Origin: Tilletiaria anomala UBC 951 | Lineage: Eukaryota > Basidiomycota > Exobasidiomycetes > Georgefischeriales > Tilletiariaceae | Length of the DNA stretch: 64,000 nt | Assembly (NCBI RefSeq): GCF_000711695.1 | Contig: NW_013547008.1 | Location: forward strand, 62,001-126,000 | Direction of reading: 5' to 3' | Shown here: positions 43,258-55,539 of the stretch, one piece after another | Layout: every line of letters starts with the position of its first letter | Position numbering within the stretch: position 1 is the first letter of the stretch | The notes under the pieces: model-generated | What the model saw: only the letters and a program-made list of their open reading frames with translations | Told to the model about the DNA's origin: nothing | Database searches by the model: none | Position numbers and translations under genes: made by a program

Positions 43258-44183
43258 CTAACCAAAGACCAGTTCCTCATCAAAGAGCTCGATGAACTGG
43301 AGCACAAATGTCGTCAGATTTGGCACCCTTCTTTTAGCATGACAATGTGGCTCACCTGCTCGTTCATGACCCTGACCTTCGGGCCGGCGTAACGCCTGTA
43401 CTCTTCCAAAATGGCGCTAAGGTTCCATCTCTGCAACTTGCGCAGGCAACCGATGACCGTCCCCGTTCGATGTCGACCCAAATTGCACATGACCACCACG
43501 GGATAGGTTGAAGGTTGAACTAGCAAGTTCAAAGCTTGCAGCACAACCTCTTCGGTGATCGGGTCCCACGCGTTGGTTGCGTACAGGACGCCGAGATGAT
43601 GCAGTGTGATGCCCTGTTGCAAGCAAAAGTCGGCGCTGAAATCAATTGAATACAATCGCTTGTTAGTACACTTGCTGCAGAAGGACCATCAGGTCCTGCA
43701 AGGCTCACAATGCGGGATCAGGCTCTTCAGGAGCCAGAAAGATGACGCTCTTCAGAGACAGCTTCTCCAGAAATGGAAAGTTAATCTGGTCCGGCTGCCC
43801 ACTTCGGTAGAGGTTCTCCTCGACCATACCAAAATTGGGCGGTGGAACTAGCATAATGAATCGAGCCTTAGCATGTCTCTGCTGAGGTTGAGCTTGCGAA
43901 ACGATTATGCCTTGCAGTTGCAACCCGCCTTGATCGCGAGAAATCAGAACCCTTTCGATCTGGTCTTGTTTAGGCGTCTGCACGCGCAGGCGCTGACACC
44001 GTACGTGCAGGCTGCGTCCGCCAGATGCTGACAGCCGCGAGAGATAACGTTCACGCTGTGTTGAAGCATCGAAGCAGGGTCAGCCAAGCCGACGGACGAA
44101 CGACCTGGATTGGACACAAGTGGGTCAATCGACGCTCGGAGGTCGACAGTCAACTGGCGAGAGTCTGAGAGAGCACCGCTCAT
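43258..44183 (-). CDS. OCA1: Oca1/Siw14-type dual-specificity phosphatase
   Basis: Four exons (44183-44055, 43977-43709, 43635-43356, 43296-43258) encode 238 aa, the same length as yeast Oca1. The PFA-DSP domain begins PPPNFGMVEENLYRSGQP and LKSVIFLAPEEPDP. The active-site loop is VMCNLGRHRTGT, a Cys-x5-Arg motif with C183 and R189, followed by IGCLRKLQRWNLSAILEEYR and the tail NEQFIELFDEELVFG. Family members dephosphorylate inositol pyrophosphates (Siw14) or act in oxidant-induced cell-cycle arrest (Oca1); VMCNLGRHRTGTVIG is closer to Oca1 than to the Siw14 HCxxGKHRT form. The first intron (44054-43978) and hence the first 43 residues are the least certain part. Intron 2 has a perfect TACTAAC branch site. 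Starts 184 bp from divergent SNU66. Confidence 0.85.
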
Positions 44184-44367
44184 TCAATTTTTGGCTAAGA
44201 GATGTTCCGCGGTAAAATCGCAAGTCCATTCAGTACAACTTTGTGCGGTATCTCCATATTACGTTGCGATGCAATGACAAGATCCACGTCTTGCATGAAT
44301 AGCACTTTCGAGCGAGTGCCAAACGTTGTACTTGCTGTGTACAGCTACGCAAGGAGTCCCGCTCAAG

Positions 44368-47300
44368 ATGTCGTCCGACTTTCAAAAGGATTCGCTGTCG
44401 CTGGAAGAGACTAAGTCAGTTATATTTTTGGATGTTTGAGCCGCCGTCTTGCTGCGCACCAGCTGACCATACTTGTCTTTACACAGCAAGCTTCGTATTT
44501 CCATTGGGCTTAAGCCACTTACAGACGATGGGCCATCCACGAGTAGTGCAAAAAAGAATGACCAGGCACCCGGCGAAACGCCGCCAGTCGACAAAGATGC
44601 GCTGGCCGAAGATAACTACAAGCGCAAGCGGGAGGAGGATCGGCGTGAGCGGGAGGAGAAGGAAGCTCGTGAACGCATTGCCAAGATACAGAACAAGCGT
44701 AACTTGGCCCGCAAACTTCATGGCCCTACGCTTGGCGAGGAAGATACTGCAGACTCAGCACCATCGAGAGAGGCAGGGAAGGGCAAGTCGACGCTGAAGT
44801 GGCTGCAGCAGCAAAGGAAGAGGGCGAAAGAGAATGCGGAGCGAATAGCCAGGGAGCAGGAGGAAGCAGAGGCTCTGGCCCTCAAGCAGCTCAGAGAGTC
44901 ACAGGACGCCTACTCGGAGCGGGATTTGAAGGGCCTCAAGGTTGCCCATGATATGGATGATCTCGATATGGAAGAAGGCGAGGAGCGTGTCCTGACTCTG
45001 AAGGACAGCAGAATCCTTGACGACGAAGACGATGAGCTCATGGAGGCATCTCTGGCGCAGCAGGAGAAAGACCAACTGAATGAAGAGCGAAAGCGCGGCG
45101 CGAAAGAATACACCGGCTTGGATGACGAGGAATTTGACGATGGGACTTCGGCACCTTCTGGCCGGATGCCTGGCCAAAGGAGGGGTATCCTGTCAAAGTA
45201 CGACGGGGACCTCGACAAGGAAGGGTTCGCTAAGCGGGAGGATGGAAAGACTGGTTTCGTGCTCGGGGCGCAAGTGGAAAGCAAGGATGAGATCAAGAGA
45301 AGAAAGCAGGAGGAGAGTGCGCGTATGCTGAACCGTTCCATGCTCGATTTATCCTACACGAGTAAGTGTGTCTTTTCTGCCTGTGCGCTGCACTCGTTGT
45401 GCTAATGTTTTCGCTATCGCTGCACCCTTCAGAGAACCAAGAAGTGTCAGATTACCTGCAGGAAGGAGATGTTGGCTTCAAAAAGCCCAAGGTGAGCATG
45501 CACTTGCCGTATAGCATTCACCCTGAACGCTGAGCACCACTTGTCGAGGCATAGGCAGTGCTGAAATACATTTTCCTTGCACGCACAGACGAAGAAGAAA
45601 AAGAGGGCAACCAAGGTACAGCTCGATATCGAGAACGAAGACGAAGCGGCCGGGCCTTCCACGTTTACGTCTAGTGTGGCGGTCAAGAAGGAGGAGGAAG
45701 AGGAGAAAGGAGAAGACGCGGCAATGCCTGCTGTTGCGCCACCGAGGGACCGTCGTCCAGGCAGCGTGCAGATAGAAAACTTTGTCGACGATGACGAGCT
45801 AGCGGCCGCACTCGCTCGATCACGCCGACAAAAGGCGAAGAAGGTGTTCAACAAGATGACACCCGAAGAAATCGCAAAGAACCTCGCCGCGCAGAAAAAA
45901 GCGGAGGAAGAGGCCAAGGCGCGGGCGCAGGCTGCGAACGGCTCGTTATCAAAAGGGCAAGCCGACACGAATGGGACTGGCGAGAGCAATGGTGGCCTCA
46001 CCTTTGACAGCACCAGCGAATTTGTCCGCAACATTAGCCTGCGTGGTGCAGCGTCCGCCCGAGATGCGAGCGAGGAGCGGAGACGCCGTGCGCGCAGCAC
46101 CATAGCGGCCAATGCGGAGGGGTTGCTGGAGGAGGAGGCTGTGGCGATCAAGGACGAGCGGATGGAGGCTGTCGCGGCGCCTGTGAATGGCCGAGCGAGA
46201 GTCAAGATTGAGGTTGCTGAGGATGAGGACGCAGAGATGGGCGAGATTGAGGAAGAGATCGCCGCACAGGCGCAGGCACCCGGTGCGGGAGCGAACGTGG
46301 AGCCGACGACGGCGGCGGAGCCACTGGTTTCGGGCGGGATGGCGGCGACGCTTGCGCTGCTGCGCAACACGGGCACGTTAGAGCCCGTGCCGGAGGAGGT
46401 GAAAGCGCGGGAGAAGGAGCAGAAGCGCTACGATCGGTGGCTCACGCAGCGGCGCACAGACGAGCGGGCGCGCGAAGAACAGCGTGCGGCGAGCAAGGCC
46501 GTCGGCAGCGCCAAGGACCAAGCGACGCGCGAGTACGAGAACCGCGCGCGTGAGGTCGACGAGGCGCTCATGGCCGCCGAGCGGTTCAAGGACTACAAGC
46601 CGGATGTCGACATCAAATACCACGATTCGGTGCGTCTGCGCTTCTCTCTCTTGAGGCCTTCTAATGGGAGGCTGGCTAGGTGCATGTATGCTGACTGACG
46701 TGTCTTCTTTTTCTTCTTTTCTCTTCTGTAGCACGGCCGCGAGCTCGGTGCAAAAGAGGCATGGAAGGACCTATCACACCGGTTCCACGGGCGAGACCCA
46801 GGGTACCGGGCACAGGAGAAGAAGCAGCGGAGGATTGAGCTGGAACGGCAGCGAGAGCGCATGGCGGCGGGGGACACGCCAAGCGGGATGACGCACGCGT
46901 TTGCGGACCGCGCCGAGAAGAGCGGGCAGGCGCACATGGTGCTCAGCGTCGGCAACCGCGGCAATGCGCCGCAGGACGTCGCGCTGCTCGGGCCCAACAC
47001 ACAAAGCGGCGCGAGTGCTGGGGGCAAGGGCAAAGGCAGGAACAAGGAAAAGGACAAGGATATGGAACAGGGGAAAGGGAAAGCGCAGCTGGTTCCGCTA
47101 CTAGGAGCAGAGTCGTCCAAGGCGATGGTGCGCACCGGCTCGCCCAGCGGCATGGAAAGTCCTGCAAGTGCGGGCCACAGCAACAGCGGTGCTCAGGGTG
47201 CGGGTGGGCCTGGGTTCGCGCCGCGCACGATGCGCGCAGCGTTCGCGCCGATTCGCACAGCCGCAGCCACGTCCGCGTCCTCCTCTTGGGAAGAAGCAGG

Positions 47301-47463
47301 CGGACGGGGAGGGGCAGATCACCAGCAGCAGGAGCAGCTGGCACAGCAGCAAGGACCCTCGGCGGCGTCCGCCGGCTCGATGCCCTTGCCTTCGCCGCTG
47401 CCTTTGGCTGCTACGTCCAAGTTCCGGCTAGCGCTTGGGAAGCGGAAAGACGCGCCGAGCTGA
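44368..47463 (+). CDS. SNU66: U4/U6.U5 tri-snRNP protein Snu66 (SART1)
   Basis: Five exons (44368-44414, 44487-45361, 45433-45491, 45589-46629, 46732-47463) encode 917 aa. The first intron joins SLSLEETN to KLRISIGLKPLTDD, the conserved start of SART1. Later blocks: RVLTLKDSRILDDEDDE, ILSKYDGDLDKEGF, LDLSYTKNQEVSDYLQEGDV, FKKPK followed by KKKKRATK, and the C-terminal HGRELGAKEAWKDLSHRFHG. Highly charged helical regions run between them. Snu66 is a tri-snRNP component needed for pre-mRNA splicing and binds the ubiquitin-like Hub1 through N-terminal HIND elements; a helix RNLARKLHGPTLGEED near residue 100 may correspond, but this is uncertain. The first donor is GTCAGT, weaker than usual. The C-terminus adds a Gly/Ser/Gln-rich extension. 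Confidence 0.9.
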
Positions 47464-48277
47464 GCGCGAGCAGATTGCAGACGACTATGACAACGAGGGA
47501 AGGGGGAGGGGGGATGCTTTCCGCGGGATGCGTGCATGCGAAACGTATTGTATCTTGTGCAGAGGACTGTGTAGCTGTGCAAGCGCGATGGATGGACTGG
47601 GATGCAACTAGCTCGTCATTGCCCTGGTCCTGCTGAAGCCCTTCCTTCCCATACCCAAAAGGAAAGGGGTGTGTGACGCAGTCTGGCACAAAGTAGGGTT
47701 CTGCATGCGGCCTGCGCGAGTCCAGTGTCGATGCGCCCGACCAGAGGGTGTATGTGGAGCGCGTGCGTTGGTGTACTCTGCTCTCGTGCCTGCCCCTCTC
47801 CCCGCTTTAACACTGGACGCGTGTAGATTCGACTTTCAGCAGCGGGAAGAGAATGAGTGGGTGGGTGCATATGCATCGAATACAATGTACAATGGCACAC
47901 TGATCTTACACTATATATATGCATTCATATATACATACACCCGCGCGGCTGACGGTTGAGAGAACACGAACTGAATGAATACTCCGCTCATCCTCCTCCT
48001 CTCCACCCTCTCCTCTTCCCTGCTGCTTTCTTTCCCATCCCCACCATCTGGTCACAGACTCGCACGCCTACGCACCCGTCAGAACAGCTTCTCTCTACTC
48101 ACGCTACCGACCGGCTGACCGACCGAGTACATCTTCCTCCCCTCACACACTCTGGAGGCGAGGAGGAGGAGGCGGCTGCTGCTGCCGCCGCCGCTGCCGC
48201 TGCTACCGTTCCGACCCTCGGCCACGCGGCAGGCGCAACGACCCTTTCGTTCCCCATAGCTCAGCACGGCCGACGTC
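47464..48277. other. Spacer with AT-rich promoter-like tract before the PSR1-type gene
   Basis: About 0.8 kb separates two plus-strand genes. A TATATATATG-rich patch with ATATATACATAC lies at about 47912-47940, some 340 bases upstream of the next ATG, and could serve as a TATA region. Pyrimidine-rich sequence (CTCCTCCTCTCC-type) follows, then a GAGGAGGAGG and GCTGCC-repeat leader up to the start codon. The leader frame is open but lacks an ATG. No gene is seen. Confidence 0.5.
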
Positions 48278-50942
48278 ATGGCTACTCAGTCCCCCGATAC
48301 CAACGCCCGGGCGGATCCAAAGGCCCCGCCGAGTACCGATCCGGACGCCGCCCTGCCATCCTCGGCGTCACCGTCGACGACGCTAGCAAGTGCAGCCGCA
48401 GCAGAAGCAGAAGCAGCACTCGCTAGCATCATCACACAGGTCCAGCCCGGCGCCACACGCCCAGCCCGGGTATTCAAGGCAGCGAAGAGCGGCGCTGCCG
48501 CATCGACAAGGGATGCTGCTGCTGCTGGCGCCGAGGAAGGGGAAACGAAGCAGCGCAGAAAGAAGAAGAAGAAGAAGGACTCTGCCTCCGGGACGCCGCT
48601 CGTAGCGGGCACAGCTCCGTCTGCGGCAGTAGGAGATAGGGCACAGGGCAAGCCCGCGGCAGCAGCATCAAGACCATCAGGGCCAGGAGTCGATGCGGGA
48701 GCTTCATCTTCACCTGCTCCAGCACCCGCGTCGGTAACCACAGCAGCGGTGGCGGCGCCAGCGCCAGTAGCAGACAGCACAGTCGATCCAATCGCAGCAG
48801 CCGCGCAACAAGCAGAAGCCGATCTGCTCGCGCAGACGTCCGGGGGCGGCGCTGCAGCTGTACCTACTGTAGAGCAAGCACAGGCGCCAACAGCGCCAAC
48901 GACAACGACGACGAGCGCGACAGCCACGCCTGTTGGCACATACTCCACCAGCGCCACAACTGCCAACACAGGAAGATCAGGCGCAGCAGCAGCTGTAGCC
49001 TTGGCTTACAAAGACGGCGCGCCAACAGCACCAGCCGCAGCCGCAGATGTTCCGCGCACGCCGCCCACTTCGCCCCGGACGACGAGCAAGGCGCGCACAG
49101 CTACGTCCTCCAATGCTACTGCCGCTGCTCCTTCTGCTGCTCTAATAGAAAGCATGGAGAAAAGGAGCAAGCACGACGCTGAGGCAGCAGGAGTGGGAAG
49201 CGGGGCAACGGTGTCCGTGCTGAACGAAAAGTCGCCTGCGTCCTCCTCCGCCTCCACTCCCGCCGCCCCGAAGAAGGCCGCACTGACCGGCACGGGCGCA
49301 AGTGGCGGCCCGCTCGCGGCGCTCCTTGCCTTCCTAACGTGCAGCCACTCGGCCTCGACGAGGGCCATGGCAGCCGACGACGGCGCATGTGCAGCAGCGC
49401 GCGCGCGTGAGCCTCCTGTCACTGCATCTGCGGCGCCGGCGGCGCCGGCGCGCCGGAAACGTGACCCTGGCGCACTGGGACCGAGCCACAAGTCCTCTGC
49501 TGCTGCTGGCGCCAAATCGACCGCGAGCGGGCCCAACGGCGACGCCAAAGCAGGTGCATGCGCGAACCTCAGCGTACCCGGGCCGTACGCGCCGCGCATG
49601 CCGCACGCGTCCGCGGCCGCTGACTGCTCTGCTGCCACTGGACTGACCACCACGCCGTCCGCATCCGGCGGGACGATACTCCCGCGCGAGGAGACAGGCG
49701 ATGTGCTGAGCGGCGCCGTCATGCCGCCCGGCGCGTTCTTTCTCGTTGACAGCACGGGTGCGGGCGCTGAGACGCCGGCGCGCCCGCGCAGCCATCGTCA
49801 ACTTGGCGGTGGCAGTCGCCGCTCGAGCTACCTGCGCGATGCAGCCGACGGGGCGTCGTCCGCTGGCGGTGGCGGCGCCGGCACCGACGGCGTCGAGGAT
49901 TGGGATGATGGCGAAGGTGACGATGACGACGAGGAGGACGATGACGATGACGACGAGGAGGACGACGAGGTCATGGATGATGACTACCTCGACAACGAGC
50001 ACAGCGAGGAGCAGCGGCTCATCATGCAGGGCGGCGTCGGCATTCCCAAGGACGCGGTGAGTTCGGGTATGCTGAAAATGCCAACCAGGCGCAAAGCTTG
50101 CTGACACGGCACACGGGTTTGCGCGGTCGTCTCGCTCGCTATCTTTTGCGGTTTGCTGCTTGTTTTCTTCCCAATTCCCTAAAGGACGGGAATCCATGCC
50201 CGCTGCTCGCGCCGATTGGCGCGCCGGACACGGGGCGCAAGTGTCTCGTGCTAGACCTGGACGAGACCCTGGTGCACAGCAGCTTCAAGATGATCCAGAA
50301 TGCCGACTTTATTGTCCCTGTCGAGATCGAGGGGACCGTGCACAATGTATACGTCATCAAGCGTCCCGGCGTGGACGAGTTCATGCGCCAGATGGGCCAG
50401 ATCTTCGAGGTCGTTGTCTTCACTGCTTCCCTAAGCAAGGTGAGCTTCTTGCACGCAGCGGCGAGCAGCAGGACTGGTTCAAGGATAGAGTGGGAGAGAG
50501 AGAGAGAGAGGAAACCTGACGACTGCCCTCTTCCCTGTTCCTTCAGTACGCCGACCCGGTCCTGGACATCCTGGACATCCACCAAGTCGTGCGTCATCGG
50601 CTCTTCCGCGAGTCGTGCTACAACCACAAGGGCAACTACGTCAAGGACCTCTCGCAGCTCGGCCGCGAAATTGCAGAGACGATCATCATCGATAACTCGC
50701 CCGCGTCGTACATCTTCCACCCTAACAACGCTGTCCCGATATCCTCGTGGTTCAACGATATTCACGGTGCGTGTCGCCCGCTTTCCCTCCATGTGCTGCA
50801 TCCTAAGTGAATGATCTCCTCTCCGAGGCTGATGACCATGTTTGCGCTCCCCGCAGACACGGAATTGACCGATTTGTGCCCGTTCCTGAGCGATCTCAGC
50901 GACGTACACGACGTTCGAGCGGTGCTCGACGCGGGTCTGTGA
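48278..50942 (+). CDS. PSR1/PSR2-type FCP1-fold (HAD) phosphatase
   Basis: Four exons (48278-50056, 50185-50439, 50547-50766, 50857-50942) encode 779 aa. The C-terminal ~185 residues form an SCP/PSR-type FCP1 domain. It has [18 protein letters not shown] with nucleophile D617 and D619, [56 protein letters not shown], and [20 protein letters not shown] with SWFND. Yeast Psr1/Psr2 act with Whi2 at the plasma membrane in the general stress response; human CTDSP1 is related. Residues 1-~545 are low-complexity Ala/Ser/Thr/Pro, then a near-pure Asp/Glu tract and [18 protein letters not shown]. There is no N-terminal Cys pair for palmitoylation as in yeast Psr1. Intron 1 (128 nt) ends CTAAAG, an AAG acceptor; intron 2 carries a (GA)n run. 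Confidence 0.88.
50493..50511. repeat. (GA)n microsatellite in an intron
   Basis: About nine GA units inside intron 2 of the PSR1-type gene. Likely length-variable between strains. Confidence 0.8.
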
Positions 50943-51759
50943 TCCAGAAAGGATAGCACCACCTTGTCGTTCGTCCGCATACATGCAAAGATTTCGAGTT
51001 TTTTTTACCTTCCATCTTTCAACTAGCAACACACTCCCTGATCCTTTTTTCCTTTCATTCGTTCCGTTCCGACACACGATGGCAAAGGCGACTCGCCCGT
51101 GACTAAAGAGCATGTCTTTCTCCCACCTCGCCACGCTCCTTTGGTTGTACAAAGTCCTCTGCCAGCCAGCTGCGCCAAGGCTCGTCTCCCGACTCGGCAT
51201 ACACACACATACACACACAGCTTTCCGTCAATTGCATCGACTCCATCTCTGCGGCTGCAGGCAGGCCGCATCGTACCGTGCGTGAGGCAATGATCCCAAC
51301 AAGGCATGAGATACCCCTCCCCATCCAGCCAGCATCAAGATTCTGCATCGACCTATTCCTCCTTTCCTCTCCCTCTGCACACATTCATGCACGGGTACAC
51401 ACGGGACTGCCCTATCAAACACGCACACGCATATTCGGCATGTCTCTTGTCTCAAGGATGCGCCACGTCAGCCCTACTTGCGACACGTGGAATTGGATCT
51501 CCTTAGTTGTCGAGCGAGAGGGAAAGAGGGAGCGAGAGAATAGTATTCTAGGTTCAAAGGCCCTTGCATGCTTTACATTTCCGCGATCCCAGCGAGAGGC
51601 GGGTTCATCGCACGCGCCGCCGACGGGACCGGACGGCAACATTGGTATGGCGAGGAGGAAGGGGGACACATGCGTCCAGGGTTGTTTTTGTTTGGCTTTG
51701 TCTTTTGAGTGAAGGAGAGGCGAGGAACGAATGCGAAAGCCCATCAATTCAATCACGTT
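50943..51759. other. Convergent spacer PSR1-type / PP2C genes
   Basis: Both flanking genes end here. A T8 run at about 51000-51007 and an (AC)n-like run at about 51199-51219 are present. No coding signal; it should hold the two 3' untranslated regions. Confidence 0.5.
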
Positions 51760-53719
51760 TCACTTCTGATTATCAGACATTTGCACGTCCACGTCCATTC
51801 TTGAGTTTCCCTCCCGCGACGCCCTGCCTCCCTCTGCGCCGCCTTCCGAGGACGGCTGAACGGTGCGGGAAGAGTTGCTGCCACTAGCGCTAGCACCCGC
51901 CTCTGCCTGACCCTCGCCCTCTGTGGCCGATGACGCAGCCGAGTCGACATGCTTTGGGGATTCGACGATCTCCGGCTGGTCGCCCTCCGCTGCGCCGCCC
52001 TCGTTGTGTTCCTGCACGGCCGCTGTTGTCGCATCTACATCTGCATCTGCATCGGCTTCCGCCTCCTGCGCTTCGCCTTCTGAGCCAGACTCGTCGTCGT
52101 TGACAATGTGCGCCTCATACAGTTGCTCGCCGTCCTGCGACAGCTGGTTGCCCGGCCGAAAGACGATGCCTGCACCGCTAAGACTGCACAAAAGAGAAAG
52201 GGAAGGCAGCCGGAAGGGTTCGGATGGATCAGTATGGTTTATCAAGGAACAAGGTAGCTCCATCAAACACCAACTCACGCCCCAGCCAAAGCGCCCGAAA
52301 GACGGATTCCCTGCGACTGCTGTTCGTCGTGCCCGCCTTGCTGCAAACCGCCTGCGATGGCGGACAGGACGCTACCGCCACCGAGGCCGCCAAGACGCAT
52401 TCCGCCGCCGGCACCGCTCGCGCCGCCAACGGCGGGCCCCTCAGCGCCTTGCCCGGTACCGCCTTGCGATGCGAAGACCGGCGCGATCTCCTCGGGCGTG
52501 TCCCAGCCGATCTTGCCGTCGACGCGCTGCTTTACCCAGTCGTACCATTCCTGCTTGGTCCGGCCGCCGAGTAGCCCGACGACACAGAAGGTCATCTACA
52601 CACGAGCCGTCAGGAGGGGCCGCCGGCGGGAGAAATTGTTGTCAGCACATACCACGGCGCAGCGCAGAAGAAAGCGAAGACAAGGTTAGCTGGTTAGCTA
52701 ATTGGCTGCTCACATTATCACATCCTACACCGCCAATCTCTGAATCAGGCGCGAGGCACTTATCCATGATGCTCTCGCAGATCTCCGTCATCGCCTTGCC
52801 CTGTGCGATGCCGCGGCGGACAAAGTCGACGACCTGCTGGTTGCTGAGACAGTCCCAGATGCCGTCGCACGCGAGCACGAGGAACTCCTCCTCGCCCGTC
52901 ACGTCGTGGCTGATGATTTCTGGGTCGGCTGTGACGATCTGCGCCTCGGCGCTAAGCGACGTATTCTGCTTAAACTCAAAGTCGCCGATCGCGCGTGACA
53001 ACGCAAGGTTGCCGTTCACCCGTCCGAACTCGACAAAGCCGCCTGCGCCGACGATGCGTGCGTTTTCGTCTGCGAAACAAGTTAGAGGTCAGGTTTACCC
53101 TGTTAGCGTCGGTGCCAAAGCGACAATCTGCGAGAACCGCACGGCACGCCTACGACACACCTTTATTACCTGGCTTGTGATCGAAGCTCATCGGTTTTGC
53201 CTCTCCCTTAACGCTCAGAACGCTCCTCGAATCGCCCGCGTTAGCGACGATGATCCTTCTCGCGACCTTTTGCTGCTGCCCTTGCGCCTTGTCTACGTCA
53301 GCGGTGGCGGCAGCAGGCACGGGTGGAGGGCCGGCGACAAGCAGCGCTGCGACGGCGGTGCAGCCGGACGGGTCCGATGCGTACTCGGGCGAGGCGCGCA
53401 GATCCTCATCGGTGCCAAGAAAGGCGCGCTTGAGTGCCGCTTCGTAGTTGCCCTGCTTGTACTCGTCTGTCGCCGCTAGGCGCGTGTGCACGGTCTGCCC
53501 AGAGAACTCGGCGACAGTGGAGCCGCCATGGCCGTCGTACACAGCAAAGAAGCTCGCCTTCTCGTCGTCCGTCTTTCCATCAAGGTTGAGGATGGTGGCG
53601 TGTGCGTCCTCCATGCTGATGCGCCACCCTTGCATCTCAGAGCAGGCGTACAGCAGTGAGTCATCTTCGCCATCGATCGTGTGCTTCTCCGTGACTGGCT
53701 CTGAGAGTGTTTGACCCAT
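51760..53719 (-). CDS. PTC2: PP2C protein phosphatase, Ptc2/Ptc3-like
   Basis: Four exons (53719-53161, 53069-52714, 52595-52279, 52183-51760) encode 551 aa. The N-terminus MGQTLSEPVTEK (Gly2, possible myristoylation) leads into the PP2C fold: MQGWRISMEDAHATI, FFAVYDGHGGSTVAEF, RRIIVANAGDSRSVL, FDHKPGNKDENARIVGAGGF, RVNGNLALSRAIGDFEFK, VLACDGIWDCLSNQQVVDFV, and GCDNMTFCVVGLL. The metal-binding Asp residues of these motifs are present. Ptc2/Ptc3 dephosphorylate Hog1 and Rad53 and Cdk in yeast; the same substrates are inferred. The C-terminal ~200 residues, beyond the catalytic core, are Gly-rich (GGMRLGGLGGG) and then acidic (Glu/Asp/Ala) and probably disordered. All introns (91, 118, 95 nt) keep phase. 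Confidence 0.9.
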
Positions 53720-55539
53720 CTTTGCGTATGCGTGGAGTAGGGACGAGGGATGTGTAAGGTGTTGGAGGTGAGAGCGCTTTGGGTAAGGAGCAAGCTGAGG
53801 ACCGCACGAAGATCCAAAGTCTATAGACCTAGGTAGCAGAAGCCCCTAAAATGATTTTTGGAGACTTGTTCTGACTAGCAGCCAGCCTTGACAGAATCGC
53901 TAGTGCTGTGTCCGATCAGATAATGGCTGCTGTTTTGCGCACAGTGTGTGAGTGCAGGCCGAATACTTGGAGAGCTGTGAGGGCTGATCGAGCCTCAAGT
54001 GAGAAGTGGACGTGATGTGAAAAAGTCGAGCCGAACGAGATGAACGATCCAACCTTTTACTGCCAACAATCCCCAACCAACGTCTTCTGTGGTCGATCCG
54101 AGCCAATGCTTGCCTTCGCTATCAACAGGGTATATGTTGATCGAATGATCAACCAAAAGACGACGAAGATGGTGGCGTGGTGAGAAGGGGCTGGCCAAAA
54201 AATGAGAGAGAGAGACTAGGATGAACGAGGCGACTCGTCGGGGCAGTGGTGACCAGGAGGGAGATAAAGTGTGCGTCGAGCAGCGACCAACGCGGGGACG
54301 CAACAGTGTGCAGCTGTGCACAAGGATGGAACTCTCTGTACTCTTGGTATCCAGCAAGCCGAGGGGCAAGTAAGTTGTCCTTGCCAACAGCTCGTCCAGG
54401 GTTTGGGGTTGGTGGATGCTAGGCAAAGCGGGCAGGTAGCATCTACGAATGAATGCTCTCTCTGCTTGGACTGATGGAGGTGCGATGCCGCCGTATCTGT
54501 CTCACTCTCAACTGGCGTGCAAAAACTTCATCTCAGCCGCCTACAACACTGCTCCAGTGCCTGCATAAAGGAATTCTCGTCTCCAGGTATCGGGCGAGAG
54601 AGCCCCAGTAAGCTGGGGCGTTCGCACAGAGAGACGCGCACGCCTTTTAATCGTTCCTCTTCTCTCTTTTGGTTCTCTCGACTCAACAGAGCTCATTCCA
54701 CTCTCCAATTCCCATTACATCGAAGCAGAAGGAAGCGAACACGATGGGGTCACTGTACGGCCCGTGCTCTACAACATAGCAAGTATGTGCCTCCAAAAGG
54801 GCATATTGACTACTGCGACGCATGCTTGCTTTGGAAAGCAGACTGCTCAAAGAGCGACCCCAGTCCCGGATGGCGGGAATCCGGGATCGCGTGCGCAACA
54901 ATTTTCTTTTTACCCATCTTTTTCTTTGAAAAATAAAATAGAGGCGTTTGAGCGGTTCAGTGCTGCATTCAATCATTTTTCGTCGTCATCCATTTGTGAT
55001 GGGCGAAGTGGATCACGTGACTATGCATTCAGCTCTCGCGGCATAGGTCGCTCACCTATGGCACCACCACCTTGATCGTTTATGGTCGACTAAGGTATTA
55101 CGAACGTGTATGCTCCACAGACTTGAATGAATCTAGCCATTATCCATTCCTTCGCAGAGTGCCTCTGTATCCCTGGGGATTGATCTCCTCTCAGCGCCGA
55201 CGGTCGCAGCAATCCGCTGCAGCCTGCATGGTTAGCGAGAGAAGAGCACACATCACACCGGACCGTGTACGTAGTGATGGATTCAAGTCTGGATGCTCCC
55301 ATCCATGACGGCACTGGAGCCTCGAAACAGCTAATTGTATGCGTGGCGAGCAGCTTTTTTTAAAAATTCGAGCCTTCTATGTAGTGTACCTGCGCGAGGG
55401 TGATTATCCCTCACCTTCAACTCTTTCCCACGTACTCCCCGATGAGCTCGACGCTTACCCAAGTAGGGAATATAAGCATGGAAATCCTTCGCAAAAGCTA
55501 TATACACATACTTGCTGCTGCGGTGACAACGGCAACGGC
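53720..55539. other. Gene-poor spacer upstream of the PP2C gene
   Basis: This 1.8 kb spacer separates two minus-strand genes. The part nearest 53720 should be the PP2C promoter. Open frames up to 143 codons exist on the minus strand (53995-54426) but none shows a known motif or exon context. A small perfect hairpin (8-bp arms TCCCGGAT/ATCCGGGA, 54864-54886) is present. Nothing else is recognised. Confidence 0.45.

Noticed and set aside
47956-48277. Open leader frame before the PSR1-type gene as an upstream coding region
   Set aside because: It lacks an ATG and consists of pyrimidine- and GCC-repeat sequence typical of a leader.
51923-53479. A 518-codon plus-strand open frame over the PP2C gene, and similar long antisense frames at 8135-9136, 45447-46376 and 49006-49755
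   Set aside because: They lie opposite clearly recognised coding exons, have Arg/Ser/Ala/Pro-rich compositions typical of GC-rich shadow frames, and show no family motifs.
53995-54426. 143-codon minus-strand frame in the spacer upstream of the PP2C gene
   Set aside because: No motif or exon context; located where promoter sequence is expected.
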